Shown here: in pieces, positions 1-7,911 of the stretch | Layout of the letters: the number at the start of each line of letters is the position of its first letter | How positions within the stretch are numbered: the stretch's first letter is position 1 | Source of the DNA: Streptomyces aculeolatus | GTDB taxonomy: Bacteria > Actinomycetota > Actinomycetes > Streptomycetales > Streptomycetaceae | NCBI RefSeq assembly: GCF_020400605.1 | Contig: NZ_JAINRD010000001.1 | Location: 248,001 to 312,000, forward strand | Reading direction: 5' to 3' | DNA length: 64,000 nucleotides | The notes under the pieces: model-generated | What the model was told of the DNA's origin: nothing | The model's database searches: none | The model's input: only the letters and a program-made list of their open reading frames with translations | Made by a program: the position numbers and the translations under genes

Positions 1-360
1 AGGTGGGGGCTGCGTTCGCCGGTGATACCGCTGAAGGGGGTGCTGACCTCCGACACCGTTCTGCTCGGGCTGCGCGCCTACTTCCAGCCGCAGCCGCATG
101 CGGCGTGGTCGGCGAGCTACCGCATAGAGCTGGAGCGTGAGGTGTACGGGGTGGAGGTCGCCGACGGCGAGTTGACCGCCGTGCGGCGCGGCGAGGAGCC
201 GAGGTCTCCGGACGTCGCGGTGACGACGGACCACGACACGCTGCAGTCGGTTCTGTCCCACGAGCGTCCGCTGGCCGAGGCGGTCGAGGCGGGGGAGCTG
301 AGGGTCGAGGGTGACGGGGAGGTAATGGAGCGGCTGGTGGCGGCGGTGCAGCGGCGCTGA
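1..360 (+). CDS. C-terminal part of a winged-helix regulator with SCP2-like domain (partial)
   Basis: The reading frame is open from base 1, so the gene starts before the window. A GTG at 22 is probably internal, because the upstream codons (R-W-G-L-R-S-P) also read as protein. The visible part has the hydrophobic/aromatic pattern of the SCP2 sterol-carrier-like domain that Streptomyces HxlR-type regulators carry after the DNA-binding domain: a VLLGLRAYFQP segment, then alternating strands, ending with a short acidic helix and a TGA stop. The DNA-binding half is outside the window, so the regulator call rests on the family resemblance of the C-terminal domain alone. The next gene is convergent and 34 bases away. 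Confidence 0.6.
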   Translation, partial: RWGLRSPVIPLKGVLTSDTVLLGLRAYFQPQPHAAWSASYRIELEREVYGVEVADGELTAVRRGEEPRSPDVAVTTDHDTLQSVLSHERPLAEAVEAGELRVEGDGEVMERLVAAVQRR

Positions 361-394
361 GGCCCCGACCTGCGCACTCGCCGTGTCCGCGGGG

Positions 395-868
395 TCACCA
401 GACGGGGCGTAGCGGGGGGAGGTCGTCGCCGGCGAGGCCGTGGACGAGGCGGAGGAGTTCGGCGCGGAGAAGGGGGGTGTCCGCGCCTGCGCGGCGGGCG
501 AGTTCGGCTTCGAGGTCGTGCAGGACGTCCCCGGCGATGCCGAGGTGCCGGCGGGCGGCGTCGGTGAGGACGACGAGCTTGCGCCGGCCGCCGGCGGGGT
601 GGGCGGTGCGCAGGACGTAGCCGCGGCGCTCCAGGTCGTCGACGAGCTGGCCGGCGGCCTGCTTGGTGACGCCGAGGCGGGCGGCGAGTTCGCTGCTGGT
701 GGCGCCTTCGGCGCCGAGGATCTGGAACGCCATGCCGTGGACGGGCCGCAGGTCGGGGTAACCCGCGGCGGCCACACGCTCGTTGAACTCGGTCAGCACG
801 AGCTGGAAGGCCATCCCGAGCAGGAACAGCAGCTCGGGGGTCGGCGGGCTGTCGTCGTCGCGGGTCAC
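395..868 (-). CDS. MarR-family transcriptional regulator
   Basis: This 157-residue protein has the normal size and layout of a MarR dimer. A helical N-terminus (residues about 10-50) is followed by a winged helix at about 55-100 (TSSELAARLGVTKQAAGQLV, then the wing RRGYVLRTAHPAGGRRK), and C-terminal helices complete the dimer interface. MarR proteins usually repress a neighbouring gene until they bind a small ligand. The gene starts at a GTG (866-868) and is divergent from the cupin gene at 938. The 70-base gap holds a near-perfect inverted repeat, a good operator for repressing both genes. The ligand cannot be read from the sequence. Confidence 0.88.
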   Translation of the reverse strand: MTRDDDSPPTPELLFLLGMAFQLVLTEFNERVAAAGYPDLRPVHGMAFQILGAEGATSSELAARLGVTKQAAGQLVDDLERRGYVLRTAHPAGGRRKLVVLTDAARRHLGIAGDVLHDLEAELARRAGADTPLLRAELLRLVHGLAGDDLPPLRPVW

Positions 869-890
869 GGGGACATCTTGACACAGGTGA

Positions 891-933
891 GTAAAACTCC
901 TTTACTCAATCCATCCAAGTAAAGGAGCTTTAC
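891..933. promoter_or_regulatory. Imperfect inverted repeat, probable MarR operator
   Basis: The left arm GTAAAACTCCTTTACT (891-906) and right arm AGTAAAGGAGCTTTAC (918-933) are reverse complements with one mismatch in 16, separated by 11 bases. Each arm is itself a small dyad of the form AGTAAA-N5-TTTAC. The right arm contains the GGAG ribosome-binding sequence (924-927) of the cupin gene. A dimer bound there would block both the divergent promoter region and translation initiation sequences. Assignment to the adjacent MarR protein is inference from position. Confidence 0.65.
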
Positions 934-937
934 AAGC

Positions 938-1315
938 ATGAAGGTCATCACTCCCACCGCCGACCGCACCGTCACCACCCCGAACGCGGCCATGGAGTCC
1001 CTCGCCACCCCCTCCCGGGGCAGCACCGCGCTCAGCACCTGGCGGGTGCGCATGGACGCCGGCCAGGCCGGGCCCGTGCACGCCGTCGACCGCGAGCAGG
1101 TCTGGATGGTCATATCCGGCTCCCTCACCGTGACCTGCGACGGCCGCACCGAGACCGCCGAAGCCGGTGAGGCCGTCCTGCTCCCGCCCGACGTGCTGCG
1201 GCGGCTCGGGACGACGCCGGGCGACGGCGGCGTGGAGGCGCTGGTGGTGATGGAGGCCGGGGGCGGCGCCGTCACCGAGGACGGCACGCGGCACCGGCTG
1301 CCGTGGGCGGAGTAG
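938..1315 (+). CDS. Small cupin-domain protein
   Basis: This 125-residue single-domain cupin has a conserved beta-barrel pattern. The first motif region is around G-P-V-H (residues about 45-50) and runs through REQVWMVISGSLTVTCDG. The second is around EAGEAVLLPPDVLRRLG. Cupins of this size often bind a metal and either modify or sense small molecules. The metal-binding histidines are incomplete here (one clear His before REQ), so catalysis is uncertain. The ATG at 938 follows GGAG with good spacing. It is divergent from a MarR gene and probably its regulatory target. Confidence 0.75.
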   Translation: MKVITPTADRTVTTPNAAMESLATPSRGSTALSTWRVRMDAGQAGPVHAVDREQVWMVISGSLTVTCDGRTETAEAGEAVLLPPDVLRRLGTTPGDGGVEALVVMEAGGGAVTEDGTRHRLPWAE

Positions 1316-1367
1316 CGGGCGCCGGTACGTCGACGATGAGCGCCGGCCGGGGCGCCGGCGCGGGGCG

Positions 1368-2681
1368 TCAGCCTGCGGTCGAGTGGGTCCGTGCGGAGGC
1401 GGGGTCTTCGTCCCGTACGGTGCCGACGTCCTTCCGCGGTTCTTCGGCTCCGTCGCGTACGGCGCTGCCCGCCACCCGTACCGTCCGCGACGGGGCCACG
1501 GCAGGCGTCGCAGCGGCCGTGCGGCGCTCCAGCCGTGCGGCGAGGACCGCGAGTGCCAGACCGGAGGCGGCGAGGGCGGCGCCGACCCAGTTGGGGGCGG
1601 TGTAGCCGAGGCCCGCGGAGATGACCAGGCCGCCGAGCCAGGCGGCGAGCGCGTTGCCGAGGTTGAACGCGCCGACGTTGACGGCGGAGGCGAGGGTGGG
1701 CGCGGCGGCGGCCTGGTCGAGCACCCGCTTCTGCAGCGGCGGCACGGTCGCGAAGCCGAAGAATCCGACGAGGAAGATGCTCACGGCGGCGGCCGGCTTG
1801 TTGTGCGCGGTGAGCGTGAACAGCGCCAGCGTCGCGGTCAGGGCGCTGAGGGCGACGTAGAGCATCGGCATCAGGGCGCGGTCGGCGAAGCGCCCGCCGA
1901 CCAGGTTGCCGCCGACCATGCCGAGGCCGAAGAGGGCGAGGAGCCAGGTGACGGAGCTGTCGGCGTAGCCGGTGACCTCGGTCGCCATCGGTGCGATGTA
2001 GGTGATGGCGGCGAAGACCCCGCCGAAGCCGAGGACGGTCATGCCCATGGCCAGCAGTACCTGGCCGTTGAGGAATGCGGCCAGTTCGCGGCGCAGTCCC
2101 GTGCCGCCGGGTGAGGAGGCTTCCTCGGGTGCCCGCGGCAGGTCCGGTACGAGCTTGGCGACCCCGGCCAGTCCGACGACTCCGATGGCCGCGACCGCGA
2201 GGAACGTGGCCCGCCAGCCCACGGTCTGCCCGAGGAGCGTGCCGCCGGGGACGCCGACGACGTTGGCCACGGTCAGGCCGGTGAACATCATCGCGATGGC
2301 CCCGGCCCGCTTGTCCTTGGCGACGAGCCCGGCGGCGACGACCGCGCCGATGCCGAAGAACGCGCCGTGGGCGAGGGAGGCGACGATGCGCCCGGCGAGC
2401 ATGATGCCGAAGGCGGGGGCGAGCGCGGAGATGACGTTGCCTGCGATGAACAGGCCCATGAGGCTCATCAGCATCCGCTTGCGCGGGATCCGGGTGCCGA
2501 GCGCGGTGAGGAGCGGGGCGCCGCCGAAGACGCCGAGGGCGTAGCCGGTGGTGAGCCAGCCGGCGGTGGGGACGGAGACGGAGAACTCGTCGGCCACCTC
2601 CGGGAGCAGGCCCATGACGACGAACTCCGTGGTGCCGATTCCGAAGGCGCCGATGGCCAGCGCGAGCAGCGCGAGAGGCAT
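1368..2681 (-). CDS. MFS drug/sugar efflux transporter (DHA1, AraJ-like)
   Basis: The protein has 437 residues and about 12 hydrophobic segments. It begins MPLALLALAIGAFGIGTTEF, the typical start of the AraJ/DHA1-12 family, and carries the loop motif between TM2 and TM3 (GTRIPRKRMLMSL). I chose the ATG at 2681 because AGGAG lies just upstream on that strand. An upstream in-frame ATG (2744) would add 21 hydrophilic residues and lacks a ribosome-binding site. The C-terminal 50 residues are a charged cytoplasmic tail. It is divergent from the MarR gene at 2837, so drug-inducible efflux is likely. The substrate is unknown. Confidence 0.9.
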   Translation of the reverse strand: MPLALLALAIGAFGIGTTEFVVMGLLPEVADEFSVSVPTAGWLTTGYALGVFGGAPLLTALGTRIPRKRMLMSLMGLFIAGNVISALAPAFGIMLAGRIVASLAHGAFFGIGAVVAAGLVAKDKRAGAIAMMFTGLTVANVVGVPGGTLLGQTVGWRATFLAVAAIGVVGLAGVAKLVPDLPRAPEEASSPGGTGLRRELAAFLNGQVLLAMGMTVLGFGGVFAAITYIAPMATEVTGYADSSVTWLLALFGLGMVGGNLVGGRFADRALMPMLYVALSALTATLALFTLTAHNKPAAAVSIFLVGFFGFATVPPLQKRVLDQAAAAPTLASAVNVGAFNLGNALAAWLGGLVISAGLGYTAPNWVGAALAASGLALAVLAARLERRTAAATPAVAPSRTVRVAGSAVRDGAEEPRKDVGTVRDEDPASARTHSTAG

Positions 2682-2699
2682 GCGGGGACTCCTGAGAGG

Positions 2700-2765
2700 G
2701 ATGCGGGTGCTGCCATTTACCAAGCGCCAACAATAATTGCGCACGCCGATCCTTGCAAGCGCGGG
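2700..2765. promoter_or_regulatory. Divergent promoter/operator region between MFS and MarR genes
   Basis: This A+T-richer stretch between divergent genes contains two direct copies of CAAGCGC (2720-2726 and 2756-2762) and the palindrome CTTGCAAG (2752-2759), which resembles the TTGC-type half-sites of MarR operators. I could not define -35/-10 boxes with confidence. Confidence 0.35.
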
Positions 2766-2836
2766 CTATTGCGGTCGTGGAGTAAACTCGGGGTCAGGAC
2801 GGCGAACGCACGCACTCACGGGACGCGGAGGCGCTC

Positions 2837-3298
2837 ATGGCGGCCACAGCCGAGCAGCTCGACGAACTGGCCCGGGGCTGGTCGGCCCTGGCATCCCTGC
2901 ACGCCCGCATCGAGACCCACGTGGAGCGCACACTCCAGCGCGCACACCGGCTGAGCGCCCGCGAATACTCCGTACTGGACGCCCTCAGCCGCCAGGACGA
3001 CTTCCACCTGCGCATGAACCAGCTCGCCGACTCCGTCGTCCTCAGCCAGAGCGCCACCACCCGCCTCGTCACCCGCCTCGAGGACCGCGGACTGCTCAGC
3101 CGCTACCTCTGCCCGGACGACCGCCGCGGCATCTACACCGAGGTCACCCCCGCCGGCCGCAACCTCCTCGCCGAGGCCAGGCCCGGGTACGAGGCCGCCC
3201 TGCGCGCGGCGCTGGACGAGGCCGCGAAGCGGCCCGAGCTGGCGCCGCTGGTCGCGGCGGTGGAGACGCTGGAGGCCCCGCCGGCGTACGCGACGTAG
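2837..3298 (+). CDS. MarR-family transcriptional regulator
   Basis: The protein has 153 residues and the MarR layout. An N-terminal dimerisation helix is followed by an HTH around residues 55-80 (LADSVVLSQSATTRLVTRLE), then the wing (LLSRYLCPDDRRGIYTEVTPAG) with the conserved D-x-R-G/R pattern, then C-terminal helices. The ATG at 2837 is preceded by GGAGG. It is divergent from the MFS exporter ending at 2681 and is the likely repressor of that exporter and of itself, which is inference from position. The protein is not obviously a copy of the MarR at 395-868, since the two wings differ. Confidence 0.88.
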   Translation: MAATAEQLDELARGWSALASLHARIETHVERTLQRAHRLSAREYSVLDALSRQDDFHLRMNQLADSVVLSQSATTRLVTRLEDRGLLSRYLCPDDRRGIYTEVTPAGRNLLAEARPGYEAALRAALDEAAKRPELAPLVAAVETLEAPPAYAT

Positions 3299-3409
3299 GA
3301 GCGCGTACGGGAAGCGGCGGCGCGCGTACGACGCCCGGGGCGGCTGCCCGCGGAGATGGGCGCACGGGGCACGGAAGCGCGCCCCCGGCGGCTGCGTAGA
3401 GTCGGCGGC

Positions 3410-3862
3410 ATGAGCGACCTGGAAATACGGCGCGCGACGGCCGCCGACGTGCCCGCCATCGTGGCGATGCTCGCCGACGACCCCCTGGGCGCCACCCGCG
3501 AGACCCCCGACGACCCCGCCCCGTACGAGCAGGCCTTCGCGCGCATCGACGCCGACCCCGCGCAGCACCTGGCCGTCGCCGAACGGGACGGCACCGTCGT
3601 CGGCACACTCCAGCTCACCGTCATCCCGGGGCTGTCGCGGCGGGGCATGACGCGCGCGCTCATCGAGGCGGTGCGCGTGCACCGCGACGAGCGCGGAAGC
3701 GGGCTGGGGACGCAACTCATCGAGTGGGCCGTGGCGGAGGCGCGACGGCAGGGATGCGCGGTCGTCCAACTCACGTCGGACGCGACGCGCACGGACGCGC
3801 ACCGCTTCTACGAGCGGCTGGGATTCGAGGCGACGCACGTGGGATTCAAGCGAATGCTCTAG
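3410..3862 (+). CDS. GNAT-family N-acetyltransferase
   Basis: This 150-residue single GNAT domain has the acetyl-CoA pyrophosphate loop (motif A) at HRDERGSGLGTQLIEWAV, matching R/Q-x-x-G-x-G/A. Motif B is near the end at AHRFYERLGFEATHVGFKRML. The ATG at 3410 sits 7 bases after TAGAGT (3397-3402) with no Shine-Dalgarno, the arrangement of leaderless Streptomyces genes, so I preferred it to the upstream in-frame start at 3356. Its closest general class acetylates small amines or protein N-termini. The substrate cannot be told. Confidence 0.85.
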   Translation: MSDLEIRRATAADVPAIVAMLADDPLGATRETPDDPAPYEQAFARIDADPAQHLAVAERDGTVVGTLQLTVIPGLSRRGMTRALIEAVRVHRDERGSGLGTQLIEWAVAEARRQGCAVVQLTSDATRTDAHRFYERLGFEATHVGFKRML

Positions 3863-3994
3863 GGGCCGGGTCCACCCGGTTGCCGACAGCCCCCTTGCGT
3901 GACATCTCCGCTGGTGAGAGCGACTTCAGTGAGCATGATCCGAAGTTATCCACAGGCCCGAGCGGGCCGGTGCGGGCTTCGGCATACTGCCACT

Positions 3995-5149
3995 ATGCAG
4001 ATCACGACAGAGCAGCGACGAGCCCGGATCGGCGTGCGGCACGCGCTGGCGCCGACCGCCCGCGCGGCCACGCCCGTCGAAGCCGCGGACGCGGTCGTCG
4101 CACTGCATGCGACGGACGCGGCGACGGTCTTCCTCTCCGCCTGCGCGCGCATGCGGGAGCCCGGCGTCACGCCCGTAGAGCGCGCGCTCTACGAAGACGT
4201 GTCGCTGGTGAAGCTGCTGTCCATGCGGCGCACCCTCTTCGCGGTCAGCCGCGAACTGGCGCCCGCCGTGGACGCGGCCGCGGCCCGCGCCATAGCGGCT
4301 CGCGAGCGCGCCACGTTCCTCAAGCACCTCAAGGACTGGAACGGCCTGGACGAGGCGTGGCTGCAGCGCGCCGAAGCCGCCGCGCTGGCGGTCCTCAAGG
4401 ACAAGGGCGAGGCGACCGGCAGCGAGATATCCGCCGCAGAGCCGCTGCTGCGCACGAAGATCACGGTCTTCCCGGGCACCCGCCAGGAGACGCAGCAGGG
4501 CGTGGCCACGCGCGTGCTGCGCATGCTCGCCTGCGACGGGCACATACGCCGCGGACACCCCCGCGGGTCGTGGACGTCGAGCCAGTTCCGGTGGGCGCCC
4601 GGCGAGGACTTCGCCGGCATGGACGTCGCCGACGCGCAGGCGGAGCTGACCAGACGCTGGCTGTACGCGTACGGGCCGGCCACCGAAGCGGACCTCGTGT
4701 GGTGGACCGGCTGGACGAAGACCGCCGCGCGCAAGGCCCTGGCCGCGACCGGCGCCGTGCCGGTGGAACTGCACGAGGGCACGGGGTACGTGCTGCCCGA
4801 CGACACCGGGCCGGTCGCGGCACCGGAGCCGTGGGCGGCGCTGCTGCCGGGACTCGACCCGACGCCGATGGGCTGGAAGGAACGCGACTGGCACCTCGAC
4901 GCCGGCTACCGCAAAGCGCTGTTCGATGGCAGCGGCAACGTGGGGCCGACGGTGTGGTGGAACGGCGAAGTCGTCGGCGGCTGGGCGCAACGACAGGACG
5001 GAGAGGTGGTGTGGCGGATGCTCACGGACGTGGGCGGCGACGCGGAACGCGCGGTGGCCGCGGCGGCGGAACGGCTGTCGGCGTGGGTCGGCGACGCCCG
5101 GATAACGCCCCGGTTCCGCACGCCGCTGGAGAAGGAGCTGACGGCATAG
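3995..5149 (+). CDS. Winged-helix DNA-binding protein of the AlkZ/YcaQ (HTH_42) family
   Basis: This 384-residue protein has the tandem winged-helix architecture of the HTH_42 family, which includes DNA glycosylases that unhook bulky or cross-linked adducts. Recognisable segments are LVKLLSMRRTLFAVSR, RWLYAYGPATEADLVWWTGW and GNVGPTVWWNGEVVGGWAQR. In glycosylases of this family a Q-x-Q-type motif lies in the first helix-loop region. At that place this protein reads A-L-H-A-T-D (residues about 35-40), so the catalytic glutamines appear to be replaced. The ATG at 3995 follows CATACT by 6 bases and looks leaderless. Activity is unproven. Confidence 0.75.
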   Translation: MQITTEQRRARIGVRHALAPTARAATPVEAADAVVALHATDAATVFLSACARMREPGVTPVERALYEDVSLVKLLSMRRTLFAVSRELAPAVDAAAARAIAARERATFLKHLKDWNGLDEAWLQRAEAAALAVLKDKGEATGSEISAAEPLLRTKITVFPGTRQETQQGVATRVLRMLACDGHIRRGHPRGSWTSSQFRWAPGEDFAGMDVADAQAELTRRWLYAYGPATEADLVWWTGWTKTAARKALAATGAVPVELHEGTGYVLPDDTGPVAAPEPWAALLPGLDPTPMGWKERDWHLDAGYRKALFDGSGNVGPTVWWNGEVVGGWAQRQDGEVVWRMLTDVGGDAERAVAAAAERLSAWVGDARITPRFRTPLEKELTA

Positions 5150-5203
5150 GGGCGGCGGCGAAGCCGTCCGCGTGACCCCGGGCCCGGGCCGCGGCAGGAG
5201 GGA

Positions 5204-6574
5204 CTACGTCCAGCCGCGGGTGCCGCCGGGGACGGGGGCGTCCCGGCCGTACGGTTCGCGGGTGAAGACGAAGGTGCCCAGGTCGAGGTGCGACACCTCG
5301 CCGTCCGCCGTCCGCTCCACCCGCAGCGTCTCACCGGCGCAGTAGCCGTCGACCGCCGTCCACGTGCCGTCCGCCTCCGGGCGCAGGAGCGAGGCGTACC
5401 CGCTGCTGTGCAGCGGACTCAGGTCCAGCCAGCGGTCCTCCTTCAACCGCAGCACGTGCGGGTTCGCGCCCCAGTACCAAGGGCCCGTGAGCGCGAGCAG
5501 CTCCGGATCCACCTCGTCCGCGGCCAGCGGACGCCACGGCTCGGGGATACGCGGCTCGTGCCGCAGCAGGGTGCCGATCAGATCGGTGGCGAGACCGGAG
5601 ACGGACACACCGGAAGTCACGTTCGTGAGGGCGACCGCGCTCACGCCCTCGTCGACATCGGAGAGGAGGCAGGCGAGGAACCCTGGCATGGAGCCGGTGT
5701 GGCCGGAGAACAGCGTGCCGTCGCGGCGGATCAGCTGCAAACCGAGCCCGTACGCGACGTCCCACTCCGCGGTCTCGGGAGCCACCGCGGGGGTGCGCAT
5801 CTCCGCCAGCGTCTCGGCGGAGAGCACCCGGTCGTCGCCGTGCACGAGGAAGCCCGCGAACCGGGCCAGGTCGCCGACCGTGGACCACAACTGGCCCGCC
5901 GGGCCCATCCGGCCGGTGTCGTGCAGCGGCTCGGGCTGCATGACGTCCGCCCACGGATGGACGGCGAACCCGCCGGCGTGCGGGGCCTCGGGCAGCAGCG
6001 TGGTGCGGCGCAGCCCCAGCGGCTCCAGCACCTCGCGCCGCAGCACTTCGCCCCACGGCGCGCCGCGCAGCGCCTCGACGAGCGCGCCGAGGTAGGCGAA
6101 GCCGGGGTTGGAGTAGTGGTACCGGCGGCCCGCCGGGTGGCGGGACGGGTCGCCGTCGAAGAGTTCGCCGAGCTCGGGACGCAGCGTGCCCGGGGTCCGC
6201 TCCCACCAGGGGCCGCGCGGCTCGGCGCCGATACCGGAACTGTGGGAGAGGAGTTGGGCGATGGTCACCGCGGGAGCCTGAGTGCCGGGGAGGTGCTTTC
6301 CCAGCGGGTCGGCGAGGTCGACGAGGCCCTCGTCGCGCAGCCGGAGCACCAGCACGGCGACGAACGTCTTGGTGATCGAGCCGATGCGGTACTGGGTGTC
6401 GGTGGTCGGCTCGTGCCCGTCGATCATCGAGCGGGCGCCGGACCAGACCGTCTCCCCGTCCCGGACGACGGCCGCGACGAGCGAAGGGGTACGGCCCTCG
6501 CTCTGCGCGACGGCGAGCCGGTGGCGCAGGGCGCGGGCGGTGGTGGGGAGCAGGGCGTCGTCATACGGCGGCAT
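5204..6574 (-). CDS. Serine hydrolase of the beta-lactamase/esterase (class C-like) family
   Basis: The 456-residue protein has the three penicillin-recognising motifs in order: S66-I-T-K69 (nucleophile and base), Y154-S-N156, and H292-T-G294 in place of KTG. This set is typical of EstB-like esterases and D-peptidases. A C-terminal beta-rich domain of about 100 residues follows the catalytic domain. No signal peptide is visible, so it should act in the cytoplasm. The ATG lies 7 bases after TAGGCT on the coding strand and looks leaderless. The next gene on the same strand (EamA) ends 10 bases before this start, but the leaderless promoter suggests separate transcription. Confidence 0.87.
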   Translation of the reverse strand: MPPYDDALLPTTARALRHRLAVAQSEGRTPSLVAAVVRDGETVWSGARSMIDGHEPTTDTQYRIGSITKTFVAVLVLRLRDEGLVDLADPLGKHLPGTQAPAVTIAQLLSHSSGIGAEPRGPWWERTPGTLRPELGELFDGDPSRHPAGRRYHYSNPGFAYLGALVEALRGAPWGEVLRREVLEPLGLRRTTLLPEAPHAGGFAVHPWADVMQPEPLHDTGRMGPAGQLWSTVGDLARFAGFLVHGDDRVLSAETLAEMRTPAVAPETAEWDVAYGLGLQLIRRDGTLFSGHTGSMPGFLACLLSDVDEGVSAVALTNVTSGVSVSGLATDLIGTLLRHEPRIPEPWRPLAADEVDPELLALTGPWYWGANPHVLRLKEDRWLDLSPLHSSGYASLLRPEADGTWTAVDGYCAGETLRVERTADGEVSHLDLGTFVFTREPYGRDAPVPGGTRGWT

Positions 6575-6584
6575 GGCGCGCAGC

Positions 6585-7838
6585 CTAACCGCGGCCGGCC
6601 GCGCGGAGCACGGGAGTTTGTGCGCGGCGGCCGCCCCCGACGCGGGTGGCGTACCAGACGGTGGCGATCACCAGTACGCAGCCGGCGTACTGCGTCACCG
6701 TGGGCCGCTCGCCGATGAACGCGACGGCGGTGCCGATGGCCAGCACCGGCTGGAGCAGGAGCAGCGCCGCCCCGGTGGCCGGGGCGAGCCGGGGCAACGC
6801 GGGGGTGATGAGGAGCAGGGCGAGGACCTGGCCGAGTGCGGCCATCGCGGCCAGCCAGCCGAGGGCCGCGGGCTCGGGCATCGGATCGATACCGGTCCAC
6901 AGCGCGCCGAGGATGCCGGAGGCGATGCCGGCGGAGAACGTCGCGGTGCACACCGGCACGGCGATGTGCCCACGGGAACGGGAGGGAGCGGCGGGGAGGG
7001 GACGGGGGGTGGGGGGGTGGGGGGCCCGCCCCCCGTCCCGGGCTTGGCTCTTCTGGCCCTGGCCCTGGCCCTGGCCCTGGCCCTGGGCCTGGTCCTGGGC
7101 CTTGCGCTGCTCCTGGTCCCGGCTCTGGCCCTGGCCCCGGGGGTGTTCGTCGGGGGGCGGGGTCGTTGTGCGGGGGCGGGGGTGGGTGCCGCCCAGGCGG
7201 GTGAGGAAGAGGTAGCCGGCGAAGGCGACGCCGGCGGCCGTGCCGTAGAGGATGCCGGTGACGGGGCTGCTGCCGGGTTCCGGGTCGCCGATCGCGCCGC
7301 CCGCGAGCGCCACCCCGGCGAGCAGCACCGGGGTGGTGAGCCAGAAGCCGCGCGGCAGCGGAGTGCGGGTCAGCAGCCGGGCCAGCAGCGGGAAGACGAT
7401 CACCTGGATGTTGAGCAGCACGGTCGCGATGGAGGCGCCGACGTCTCTGATGCTGGCCGCCCAGAAGACGAAGTCGATGCCGAGCAGCAGCCCGGCCGCC
7501 AGGTCCGTGAGCACCGGGCGCCGGGCCCGCGGGCCCAGGCGGCGGAGTTCGACGACCGCCAGGGGAGCGAGCAGCAGCAGCGCGAGGAGGCAGCGCAGGA
7601 AGGCGGCGGTGCCGGCGTTCACGTCGGAGAGCTTCACGAACATCGCCGACAGCGAGATGCACGCCGAGCCGCCGATGACCATCGTGACCGGGGTGGCCAG
7701 CCGGGTCAGGAGCCCGGGGCCGCCCGGGTGTGCGTCCGGGGCGGGGGTGGCCGTGCCGGGGGTGGTCGCGGGCGGGGGCTGGGGGTTCTGGGTCGGTATG
7801 CCGCCTGGGCTGTCCTGGCCGTCCCCGTCGACTCGCAT
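6585..7838 (-). CDS. EamA/DMT-family transporter with a low-complexity insert
   Basis: About 10 hydrophobic segments in two EamA repeats make this a drug/metabolite transporter-type permease. The first half runs from ATPVTMVIGGSACISLSAMFVKL to GILYGTAAGVAFAGYLFLTRLG and the second from GHIAVPVCTATFSAGIASG to the end. Between them sits a hydrophilic stretch of about 80 residues rich in Gly, Gln, Pro and Arg, including a Gly-Gln run encoded by a hexanucleotide repeat. The ATG at 7838 is the best start, but its GAGGAG is only one base upstream. A TTG at 7868 or a later start is possible. It is divergent from the LysR gene at 7912, which may control it. Confidence 0.78.
   Translation of the reverse strand: MRVDGDGQDSPGGIPTQNPQPPPATTPGTATPAPDAHPGGPGLLTRLATPVTMVIGGSACISLSAMFVKLSDVNAGTAAFLRCLLALLLLAPLAVVELRRLGPRARRPVLTDLAAGLLLGIDFVFWAASIRDVGASIATVLLNIQVIVFPLLARLLTRTPLPRGFWLTTPVLLAGVALAGGAIGDPEPGSSPVTGILYGTAAGVAFAGYLFLTRLGGTHPRPRTTTPPPDEHPRGQGQSRDQEQRKAQDQAQGQGQGQGQGQKSQARDGGRAPHPPTPRPLPAAPSRSRGHIAVPVCTATFSAGIASGILGALWTGIDPMPEPAALGWLAAMAALGQVLALLLITPALPRLAPATGAALLLLQPVLAIGTAVAFIGERPTVTQYAGCVLVIATVWYATRVGGGRRAQTPVLRAAGRG
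7054..7101. repeat. Short tandem CTGGCC-type hexanucleotide repeat inside the EamA gene
   Basis: On the plus strand the unit CTGGCC is repeated about six times, then decays into CTGGGC/CTGGTC. It encodes Gly-Gln dipeptides in the loop between the two EamA halves. Because the unit is six bases long, copy-number change would keep the reading frame. Confidence 0.8.
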
Positions 7839-7911
7839 GCTCCTCACTCTGCCTGCCCGGTCCCCCAAGAAAAAGCGATGATTCCTTAGTCGAAAGCATT
7901 AGGCTTGCTTC

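Noticed and set aside
865..2733. Long 622-codon frame on the minus strand across the MFS gene
   Set aside because: It is a GC-frame shadow of the MFS gene: Arg/Pro-rich, no motif, while the MFS frame has 12 membrane segments.
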